A DNA stretch of 64,000 nt, taken from Candidatus Eremiobacterota bacterium (GTDB lineage Bacteria > Vulcanimicrobiota > CADAWZ01 > Ess09-12). Position 1 is the first letter of the stretch. Each line of letters begins with the position of its first letter. Below are positions 25,650-32,719 of the stretch, piece by piece. Location: contig JAVHLM010000023.1 in the NCBI GenBank assembly GCA_031082125.1, positions 1-64,000 on the forward strand, read 5' to 3'. The notes under the pieces are model-generated. The model saw only the letters and a list, made by a program, of their open reading frames with translations. It had not been told where the DNA came from and ran no database searches. Made by a program: the position numbers and the translations under genes.

Positions 25650-26337
25650 CGTAGTGGCTATTGCCGCCCATCCTGACGATGCCGAGATCATATGCGGCGG
25701 CACCCTTGTGAAGATGGTGAAGAAAGGCTATCAGGTGGCCATAGTGGACCTTACCCGCGGTGAGCGTGGGACGCGCGGAACGCCTGAAGTGCGGGCAGAT
25801 GAGTCTGAAGAGGCACGGCGCGTCATGGGGGTGCACCACCGCGAGAACCTCGCCATCACCGATACCGAGATCATGCCCACCATTGAAGAGCGCAACAGAC
25901 TTATTGCAGTCATAAGGCGCCTCAGGCCCCGCCTCGTGATTGCTCCCTATTTCGAAGGGCGCCATCCCGATCACGTGCAGGCAAGCAGGCTTGTCTATGA
26001 TGCCTGCTTCTTTTCAGGTCTCAGGAATTATCCACTTCCCGGCGAGCCCGCCAGGCCTCACAAGATACTTTATGCACTGCGCCACAAGGAATTTGTTGAG
26101 CCCCGCCTTGTCATTGACATCACGGGGGAGTTCCAGACCAAGCTGGCCGCTCTCAGGTGCCACCGTTCCCAGTTTCCCGCCCCTGAGGGAACGCCGCCTC
26201 ATGGAATTTATGAGAGGGTCACCACTTTTGCCGCTTTCTGCGGTGGCCTCATAGGGAAAAAGTATGCCGAGGCATTCTATACCAGGGAGGCTGTCGAAGT
26301 GGACGATCCCCTCACCCTCACGGTGCCGTCGATGTAA
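25639..26337 (+). CDS. bshB1: Bacillithiol deacetylase BshB1
   Basis: 232 aa from the ATG at 25639 (CAGGAG, eight nt before), overlapping the end of bshA by 11 bp. A PIG-L/LmbE-type zinc deacetylase that removes the acetyl group from GlcNAc-malate. The metal site is AAHPDDAE near the N-terminus with HPDH further on (EGRHPDHVQ); TRGERGTRG is typical of the family. With bshC and bshA it completes the three-step pathway. Confidence 0.95.
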   Translation: MAYDVVAIAAHPDDAEIICGGTLVKMVKKGYQVAIVDLTRGERGTRGTPEVRADESEEARRVMGVHHRENLAITDTEIMPTIEERNRLIAVIRRLRPRLVIAPYFEGRHPDHVQASRLVYDACFFSGLRNYPLPGEPARPHKILYALRHKEFVEPRLVIDITGEFQTKLAALRCHRSQFPAPEGTPPHGIYERVTTFAAFCGGLIGKKYAEAFYTREAVEVDDPLTLTVPSM

Positions 26338-26437
26338 GCGCCCTCCCGCCATGTGTCAAATCATACAGATTATCGCAGTTTTTTTCGGTATCATTATATA
26401 CAGACAGAGATACAGAGAAGAAAAAGGTGGGGGACCA

Positions 26438-26620
26438 ATGAAAGATCTGTATAAAGAAAAAACCGACGATGACGCTGAGGAGCTTATTGAACGGGCCCTC
26501 AGCCCACTTCTTGTCACCAGGACGCCTTACGGGTATATCATCTCCTGGGCTTCCCCCGAGGATCGGGAGAAGCCTGTCATTCCTTCTCTGGCTCTTGAGG
26601 CGCTCCCCCGAGGAGCGTAA
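26438..26620 (+). CDS. Small hypothetical protein
   Basis: 60 aa from the ATG at 26438, preceded by GGTGGGGG. The sequence is acidic at the N-terminus (KEKTDDDAEELIERAL), then contains TRTPYGYIISWASPEDRE. No TM segment, no family recognised. Its end overlaps the 3' end of the opposite-strand gene by 44 bp. The ribosome site is the main support. Confidence 0.4.
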   Translation: MKDLYKEKTDDDAEELIERALSPLLVTRTPYGYIISWASPEDREKPVIPSLALEALPRGA

Positions 26621-27196
26621 GGGTCACCTTGTTGTCGTATTTTCCCGGGGCATTAAAGCCCATGACGAGCACGGCCTTGCCGGAGGCAGGGTCGGTAAAA
26701 AGCCCCACGATGCCCTCCTTGGGCTCCCCCTTGTCCTTGAAGTCGCAGAGGGCATAGGGGAAGTCTTTTCCGTTAATCTTTGCCTTCTCCCTCGTTTTCA
26801 CCTTTTCAATCTGGAGCCTCTGGCCCCCCCCCCCTGCTTGAGGAGGGAATCGGTGAACTTCTCGTCGTCAAAGGATTTCTTCAGTTGCGCGTCGGAGCAC
26901 GTCGTTTCAGGGATCCTCATCAGCATGGTCTCCTGCCCGGAGCCGCCGTGGTCTATGATTGAGACCTTGTAACCTGCAATGTCAAAGGCGCCCTTGATGG
27001 AGAAGCCTTCGGGAATGTCGATGGCACAGATGGCCCTGGTGATCTCCTTCTTTGTGCCCTCATCAGTGAAACCCTTCATGAAGCCTCCGAACCACTTGTA
27101 GGCGATCACAAAGACGCCGCCGCAGCCCAGGATCAGCACACCCAGGACAATCAGAAGAATCTTGACCCACGGTTTCATGCCCTTTTTCTCTTCCAT
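26577..27196 (-). pseudogene. Membrane-anchored protein split by a frameshift at an 11-G run
   Basis: The upstream frame starts at ATG 27196 (GGAGGG before it) with a TM helix (about residues 8-32), then a domain containing ICAIDIPEGFSIKGAFDIAGYKVSIIDHG. It reaches KQGGG at the run of 11 G on the minus strand (26834-26824) and soon stops. The next frame continues with QRLQIEKVKTREKAKINGKDFPYALCDF and ends at 26577, clearly the rest of the same domain. Twelve or nine G would restore one frame of about 205 aa. It may be a phase-variable gene, a real mutation or a sequencing error. Function unknown. Confidence 0.75.
26824..26834 (-). repeat. Homopolymer run of 11 C (G on the coding strand)
   Basis: This run is the exact point where the two frames of the membrane-anchored gene part. 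Such runs slip readily during replication and are also prone to sequencing error. Confidence 0.9.
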
Positions 27197-27384
27197 TCCC
27201 GTTCCCTCCCGATAAAGATATCTCTCATCATTCAATTTTTTCTCCCCTTCCTCCTTCAGCCCCTCCTGATGCGTTCCCTGATGGCGGAAGACTCTTCCGG
27301 CGGCGGCGGGGGAGCCAGGAGGTTTTTTTTGCTGCCTGGGAGAAGATACTTAGAAAAGAAAATCTTCATGGACGGAGGTAGGAT

Positions 27385-28281
27385 ATGAAAAAGGGATATC
27401 TGTTGCTTCTCTCGCTTCTTGCCGTTTCGCTTGTGCTCTTTTCCGTCTCAGGGATCTTTGCCGGTCCCGGAGGCTCAAAAGCATGCACATGCATAAGTGC
27501 AGCCGATGACCAGTGCGACAGTGACTGCCAGACTCCCTGCGGGGCGAAGGCCACTAAGGCTAATGACACCTGCAAGGGCACCTGCAAAGAGGGAAAGGGC
27601 TGCAGTTGCAGCAAGGACGTGAAAGGCGGCTGTACCTGCGGCAGCGAGTGCACGGGCTCCTGCAAGGATCCCTGCAAGGAAAAATGCACAACGGGCGGGG
27701 ACTGCAAATGCGGCGGCGACTGCCAGGGGAAGGGCAAGTCAGGTGCGGCTACGGCCCAGTGCAAATGCGGCGGTGACTGCCAGGGGAAATGCAAGGCCGG
27801 GTGCGGCTGCAAGGGCAACTGCATGTGCGGCGTCGAGGGCTCATGCTCATGCGGGTGCGGCTGCAAGGGAAAATGCGTTATTGGAAATAATGGAAAGTGC
27901 ACCTGCTGCGAGAACTGCAAGTGCGGCGCCAAGTGCTCCTGCTCGGCAAAGCAGCTTGCCGATGTCTATACCTACCCGGCCTCCAACGGTGCCCGTATCA
28001 TTGCGGGGAAGCCGTCAGTGAACGGCCCCAACCTCATCATCGAGATGGACAGGCATACCTGCAAAACGGTGGTTCTTACAGGAAATACCCTCTTTTACCC
28101 CTCGGGGCTCGATCCCGCCAAGGCAAAAAAGGTGAACGTGAAGTATGTCACCTCTGAAGGCCTCTGCCAGGCCCTCGAGGTCTATGACGCAAAATATTCC
28201 TGGATAGCGAGTACCTGGTCAAAGGCGACGAAGTCATACCTTCACTACCTGGGGAAGAAAAAGCTCCCTGCCCAGGACTAG
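27385..28281 (+). CDS. Exported cysteine-rich, metallothionein-like protein
   Basis: 298 aa. A signal peptide (KKGYLLLLSLLAVSLVLF, cleaved near AGPGG) is followed by about 155 residues with roughly 38 Cys in CxC, CxxxC and CGGDCQGK patterns, including two near-identical DCKCGGDCQGK/QCKCGGDCQGK units that are also repeated in the DNA (about 27704-27740 and 27758-27796). The last 105 residues form a separate Cys-poor domain (from DVYTYPASNGARI). The Cys pattern suggests metal binding or a heavily disulphide-bonded surface protein; neither is shown. RBS GGAGG precedes the ATG. A good terminator follows. Confidence 0.75.
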   Translation: MKKGYLLLLSLLAVSLVLFSVSGIFAGPGGSKACTCISAADDQCDSDCQTPCGAKATKANDTCKGTCKEGKGCSCSKDVKGGCTCGSECTGSCKDPCKEKCTTGGDCKCGGDCQGKGKSGAATAQCKCGGDCQGKCKAGCGCKGNCMCGVEGSCSCGCGCKGKCVIGNNGKCTCCENCKCGAKCSCSAKQLADVYTYPASNGARIIAGKPSVNGPNLIIEMDRHTCKTVVLTGNTLFYPSGLDPAKAKKVNVKYVTSEGLCQALEVYDAKYSWIASTWSKATKSYLHYLGKKKLPAQD

Positions 28282-28305
28282 CATTCTGCTGAAATCCGGG
28301 AAATA

Positions 28306-28336
28306 AAAAGAGAGCCGCAAGGCTCTCTTTTATTTT
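28306..28336. terminator. Bidirectional rho-independent terminator
   Basis: Stem AAAAGAGAGCC (28306-28316) with GGCTCTCTTTT (28321-28331), loop GCAA, then TATTTT. A and T runs flank both sides, so it can end both the Cys-rich gene and the convergent molybdenum hydroxylase operon. Confidence 0.9.
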
Positions 28337-28356
28337 ACCTTGAAAGGGGGGGGCCT

Positions 28357-31170
28357 TTACGCCCGTGCGCCCTCCCTGGCGGCGGGAGATTCCTTCTCCC
28401 TGAGGGCCTTGAATATCTTTTCGGCAGTGAAGGGCCAGTCCCTTATCCAGACCCCGGCGGCATTATGGATGGCCACGGCAAGGGCCACTGCGGCGCCGTT
28501 AGTGCTTATCTCGGAGGTGGATTTGCCGCCGTAAGGACCGAGATGGTCGTCCACCTGGATGAGCTCCGCCTTGAACTCGCCGGGCAGGTCTCTGATCATC
28601 GGCAGCTTGTAATCCAGGAAGTCCGGGTTGAGGCACTTCCCCTTCTCATCCATGATCATCTCCTCATAGAGCGAGTGGCCTATCGATTTAAGGGTCCCCC
28701 CGTACACCTGGCCCAGGGCCAGCTCGGGGTTGATAGGCGTGCCGCATTCCTGGATGGCGAAGTACCGGTCAACATGGACTTTTCCCGTGCGCATGTCCAC
28801 CGTCACCTGGGCAAAGTGGGCGCCGTAGGGGATAGGAGCCTCATCGCTGGTAAAGGAGGCAGAAGCGATGAGCTGCCCCTCGCCTGAGCCGCCCTGGGTA
28901 AAATGGGCCACCTGGGCAAAGGGGATCTCCTTGGGGCCTCCGGTCACTTTTCCCGGGTAGGCGAGGCCAAGAGGTGCCCTGTCACAGTTAAGATGCCGCG
29001 CCACGGCATCAAGGATTTTTTCTTTCATTGCAAGCGCCGCCTTATAGACAGCCATCCCCGAGAAATAGGTCCCCGATGAGGCATAGGCGCCCACGTCAAA
29101 AGGCGTGGTGTCGGTATCGGCTGCGAGGAGCGAGAAATCGCTCACGTCCAGGCAGAGGGTCTCGGCGCAGATCTTGGTGGCAAGCGTATCGAGGCCTGTG
29201 CCCAGGTCGGTGCCGCCCATCAGGATCATGAAGGTGCCGTCGCCCATCATCTTTACCGTCGCATTGGCGGAGTCGATGCCGGGAAGGCCCGAGCCCTGCT
29301 GGATGATGACGGTGCCTTTCCCTGTCCTGAGCCAGGGTTTGCTCTGCTCGACCTTCCTGCCCCAGTCTATCAGCTCGGCGCCCCGCTCGAGGCACTCCTT
29401 GAGGCCGCAGGAGCTTATCACCTGGGGGATACCCTCCTGCCCCTCGCCAAGGGACTTGAGAATTTCAAGGCAGAAGCCTTTTCCCACCATGTTCTTCTTC
29501 AGGAACTCCACCTGGTCCACTCCAAGGGCGTCGGCCAGCTCCGCCAGGGCCATCTGGAGGGCGAAGCTCCCCTGGGGCGCGCCGTATCCCTGGTAGGCCC
29601 CGGCGATGGGGTTGTTGGTATAGTAAGCTTTCACGTCAAAGTGCATGTTATCGCATTTCATCAGGGGAAGCGACTTGGAGCAGGCGTTCATGGGCACTGT
29701 GAGGCAGTGGACGCCGTAAGCCCCCGTGTCGGCCACTTCTGTCATGTCGAGCGCCGTGAGGGTGCCGTCTTTTTTCGCCCCCGCCTTTATCTTGAAATAC
29801 ATGGGATGGCGGGTCCGTGACGTGACGAACTCCTCTTCCCTTGTCATCTTGATGTATGACGGCTTTCCCGTCTGCCATGTGACCCAGGCCACAATGTCCT
29901 CGAGGACGATGTCCTGCTTGGCACCGTAGCCGCCGCCCACGCGCTCCTTGCGGACATGGATCTGGTTCTCCTTGATGCCCAGCACTTTCGCACAGATGCG
30001 GCGCAGATGCCACGGCACCTGCGTCGAAGCCCTTATGACAAGGCGCTCGTTTTCTATGTAAGCGAAGCACCGGTGGGTCTCAAGAGGGGTGCACTGCACG
30101 CGGGAGGTCTGGTATTCGCGCTCGATGATGACGTCGGCCTCCCGGAATCCCTTTCCCACGTCGCCGATGCCGCCGGCGTTATAAGCCGCCAGGTTTTTCT
30201 TCGGGTCCTGGCCGATGTGGAGAGGATCAAGAGACGTATCCCTGTCGTGGACCAGGGGGGCACCGTCCTTCATGGCCTCCCAGGGGGTAAAGACTGCCGG
30301 GAGCACCTCGTAGTCAACCTTGATGAGCTTCATGGCTTCGTCGGCAATGGCTTCGCTCTCGGCGGCGATGAGAGCCGCCCTGTCTCCCACGTAGCGGACC
30401 TTCTCGTCAACAAGCCTTGTGTCATAGGGCGATGGCTCGGGGTATCCCTGTCCTGCCGTGTTGTACCATACTTTTGGGCCGTTTTTGTGGGTCACCACGA
30501 GGTGCACGCCGGGAAGGGCTTCTGCCGCCGAGGTGTCAATGTTTTTTATGCGGGCATGGGCATGAGGGCTCCTGAGGACCTTCACCACAAGGGCATCATC
30601 GGTGACAAAGTCTTCCACATAGGAGGGCGCGGCCTTTGCAAGGCGGGGGCCGTCCACCTTGTGATGGGACTTGCCTATGACGCGGAGATCGTCCCTGAAG
30701 GAAGGTGTATCAACGGATTGGTTTTTTACCCGCTTTATCGCATCGAAGAACTGGGCGTACCCTGTACAGCGGCAGAGGTTCCCCGAAAGGGCGTCCTTGA
30801 TGGCTTCTTCATCAGGATTGTCGTTATGGGAGAGGAGCTCATACACGGAGAGCATCATTCCGGGACTGCAATGCCCGCACTGTATGGCGCCGGCATCCAG
30901 AAACGCCTTCTGGATGGGGTGAAGCTCCCTGCCCTTTGCGAGGCCCTCGAGAGTCAGGATTTCCCCCCCTTCGACCTGGCCGGGGAGGAGGAGGCATGAG
31001 CAGACCTTTTTCCCGTTCAGGATGACGGCGCAGGCGCCGCATGTCCCCTGGCCGTCGCAGTCCGTCCTTATGGAGAGGAAGCCGTGGCGCCTCAAGAGGT
31101 CGGCGACCTTTTCGCCGGGGGCCGTGGTGAATGTCCGTTTTGTGCCGTTCAAGGTAAAGGTGATTTCCAT
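28357..31170 (-). CDS. Molybdenum hydroxylase, fused [2Fe-2S]/molybdopterin subunit (XdhD-like)
   Basis: 937 aa. The N-terminal 160 residues are a CoxS/XdhC-type iron-sulphur domain with the plant-type cluster in DCDGQGTCGACAV and the second cluster in QCGHCSPGM and LCRCTGY. The rest is the molybdopterin subunit: RVGGGYGAKQD, AGAYQGYGAPQGSFA and GGTDLGTGLDT. This fused layout matches XdhD and other so-called selenate-reductase-related hydroxylases rather than classical xanthine dehydrogenase. It likely hydroxylates a purine or other N-heterocycle; the substrate is unknown. AAGGAGG precedes the ATG, which overlaps the stop of the FAD subunit gene. Confidence 0.92.
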   Translation of the reverse strand: MEITFTLNGTKRTFTTAPGEKVADLLRRHGFLSIRTDCDGQGTCGACAVILNGKKVCSCLLLPGQVEGGEILTLEGLAKGRELHPIQKAFLDAGAIQCGHCSPGMMLSVYELLSHNDNPDEEAIKDALSGNLCRCTGYAQFFDAIKRVKNQSVDTPSFRDDLRVIGKSHHKVDGPRLAKAAPSYVEDFVTDDALVVKVLRSPHAHARIKNIDTSAAEALPGVHLVVTHKNGPKVWYNTAGQGYPEPSPYDTRLVDEKVRYVGDRAALIAAESEAIADEAMKLIKVDYEVLPAVFTPWEAMKDGAPLVHDRDTSLDPLHIGQDPKKNLAAYNAGGIGDVGKGFREADVIIEREYQTSRVQCTPLETHRCFAYIENERLVIRASTQVPWHLRRICAKVLGIKENQIHVRKERVGGGYGAKQDIVLEDIVAWVTWQTGKPSYIKMTREEEFVTSRTRHPMYFKIKAGAKKDGTLTALDMTEVADTGAYGVHCLTVPMNACSKSLPLMKCDNMHFDVKAYYTNNPIAGAYQGYGAPQGSFALQMALAELADALGVDQVEFLKKNMVGKGFCLEILKSLGEGQEGIPQVISSCGLKECLERGAELIDWGRKVEQSKPWLRTGKGTVIIQQGSGLPGIDSANATVKMMGDGTFMILMGGTDLGTGLDTLATKICAETLCLDVSDFSLLAADTDTTPFDVGAYASSGTYFSGMAVYKAALAMKEKILDAVARHLNCDRAPLGLAYPGKVTGGPKEIPFAQVAHFTQGGSGEGQLIASASFTSDEAPIPYGAHFAQVTVDMRTGKVHVDRYFAIQECGTPINPELALGQVYGGTLKSIGHSLYEEMIMDEKGKCLNPDFLDYKLPMIRDLPGEFKAELIQVDDHLGPYGGKSTSEISTNGAAVALAVAIHNAAGVWIRDWPFTAEKIFKALREKESPAAREGARA

Positions 31171-32006
31171 CAGCGGGCCTCCTTCCCTGATTCGTAAAGA
31201 ATGTCTTCAAGCAGTGCTTTGATAAGGGCTTTTTTGAAGGCCCCAGTCGCCCTCATGTCATCTTTTGGCGAGAGTGTCTTCACGGTGAGGGCTTCCAGTG
31301 CCTCAGAGTCCCCGGGAGCAAGGGCTCCGCAGCTTTTCCCTTCAATGAATTTTTCCAGCTCAGGCAGGCGGGCCGCCTGGGGAGCAAGGCCTCCCGCCGC
31401 GATTCTTGCCGTTTTGCAATGGCCGTTCTCGAGAGTTATGAGGGCCGCGACCTTCACAAGGGGAAGGTCGAGGGAAGTCCTTGCAAAACGTGCCGCCCTG
31501 AGGGTCGCGCATGACCCGGGGATGGGGATGATCACCTCTCTTATGAGCGCCTGGTTCCCCGAGGCTCTCAGGGGGATATATTCCTCAAGGGAGAGCGATT
31601 TTTTATCGGTGCCTTCGACCGCCAGGCGGGCGCCGGCGGCAAGCAGCACGGGAATGATGTCGGAGCGCGTATAGTTTGAGGCGATGGCGCCGCCCAGCGT
31701 GGCCATGTTCCTGATATTTTTCGTGAGGGCCCTGCACGACTCGCTGAGGGCTCCCAGGCCGTTTTCTGCCGGGAGCGGCGAGTCGGCGATCCCCTGAAGG
31801 GTGGCCATCGCACCGATGTGGAGAGCCCCTTCGCGCTTCTCAATATGATGCAGGGCGAGCTTGTGAAGGCTTATGAAATTCACCTCCCCCGTTCTCTTCC
31901 CGGCGTTCAGAAGGGTGCCGCCGGCAAGGAAGAAGGATTTTGCCTTGTCACGCTTGAGGGTGACGGCTTCCTCCACCTGCGATGGAGCAAAAAAACTCTT
32001 TACCAT
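31170..32006 (-). CDS. FAD-binding subunit of the molybdenum hydroxylase
   Basis: 278 aa. A CoxM/YgfM-type FAD subunit: the FAD-binding pattern appears in FFLAGGTLLNAGKR and in IRNMATLGGAIASNYTRSDIIPVL, with the C-terminal domain following. It passes electrons between the iron-sulphur clusters and the final acceptor. The stop and the next start overlap (TGATG), as expected for two subunits of one complex. No Mo-cofactor insertion (XdhC) gene is next to it. Confidence 0.92.
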   Translation of the reverse strand: MVKSFFAPSQVEEAVTLKRDKAKSFFLAGGTLLNAGKRTGEVNFISLHKLALHHIEKREGALHIGAMATLQGIADSPLPAENGLGALSESCRALTKNIRNMATLGGAIASNYTRSDIIPVLLAAGARLAVEGTDKKSLSLEEYIPLRASGNQALIREVIIPIPGSCATLRAARFARTSLDLPLVKVAALITLENGHCKTARIAAGGLAPQAARLPELEKFIEGKSCGALAPGDSEALEALTVKTLSPKDDMRATGAFKKALIKALLEDILYESGKEAR

Positions 32007-32181
32007 GACGTTCTCCTCTCTTTTTCAGGTACCTGGCAGCTCTTTTCTGCGGGAGGCCGCGGCGTGCAAGGCTGCCAGGGTAATAAATTAGGTGAAGGCT
32101 CTCTAGATACCTTTTTTCCGCCCCAAAATGAAAAGCACCTCTTTTCAGGGGTGCTCCGGGGGAGTGAAAGGTTCCGGATTC

Positions 32182-32574
32182 TCAGTTCCTGAGCTTTTCA
32201 GTATCGAAGTAGTTCCTCATCTCTTTGATAGAGCCGTTCTGAAGCTCAAAAAAGGACACCCCCTTGTTGTCGTAAGGGAGCCCCTTTTTCGTGATGCCGC
32301 TCGAGACCCACTCAACGACCACCGTGGAGCCTGAGGTAATGGTGGTGAGTATCTTGAATTTTATATCGGGAACAAGGGTGAAGAACCTCTGGAAAAAGCG
32401 CTTTATCTTCTTCCTCCCGAGGTAGAACCCCCCCAGCACGTTGGAGCCTGGAAAGTCCAGGGAGGCCTCTTCGGAGAAAAGAGAGACTATATCCTCGATA
32501 TCCTTTGCGTTGAGCGATGAGAAGACTTCCTCCGCCGTTTTCGCATGGCCGGTCTCCTTCTGTTTCAGGGGCAT
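32182..32574 (-). CDS. SnoaL-like/NTF2-fold protein
   Basis: 130 aa from the ATG at 32574 (GAGGTG before it). The pattern fits the SnoaL/ketosteroid-isomerase-like fold: an N-terminal helix with AEEVFSSLNAKDIEDIVSLFSEEASLDFPG, then FFQRFFTLVPDIKF and strands with TVVVEWVSSG. These small alpha+beta barrels can be isomerases, hydrolases or binding proteins; there is no indication which. A consensus -10 lies about 33 bp upstream. Confidence 0.8.
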   Translation of the reverse strand: MPLKQKETGHAKTAEEVFSSLNAKDIEDIVSLFSEEASLDFPGSNVLGGFYLGRKKIKRFFQRFFTLVPDIKFKILTTITSGSTVVVEWVSSGITKKGLPYDNKGVSFFELQNGSIKEMRNYFDTEKLRN

Positions 32575-32606
32575 TCTCTTCACCTCTTTTCCTAGGGTCA
32601 TTTTCT

Positions 32607-32635
32607 ATTATACAGGAAAAGATGCGTTTTGAAAA
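32607..32635 (-). promoter_or_regulatory. Promoter of the SnoaL-like gene
   Basis: The minus strand has TATAAT at 32612-32607 and TTTTCA (4 of 6 -35 matches) at 32635-32630, with a 17-bp spacer. Confidence 0.55.
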
Positions 32636-32719
32636 TGGGGGCGGACTCCGATATTTACAAAATGGCGACAATCGTGAGACCAGGGGCTATTCTCCCGGCC
32701 TCTTGGCCACGGGCGCTCA

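Noticed and set aside
29956-30999. A 347-codon open frame on the plus strand.
   Set aside because: Antisense to the molybdenum hydroxylase gene; no family resemblance.
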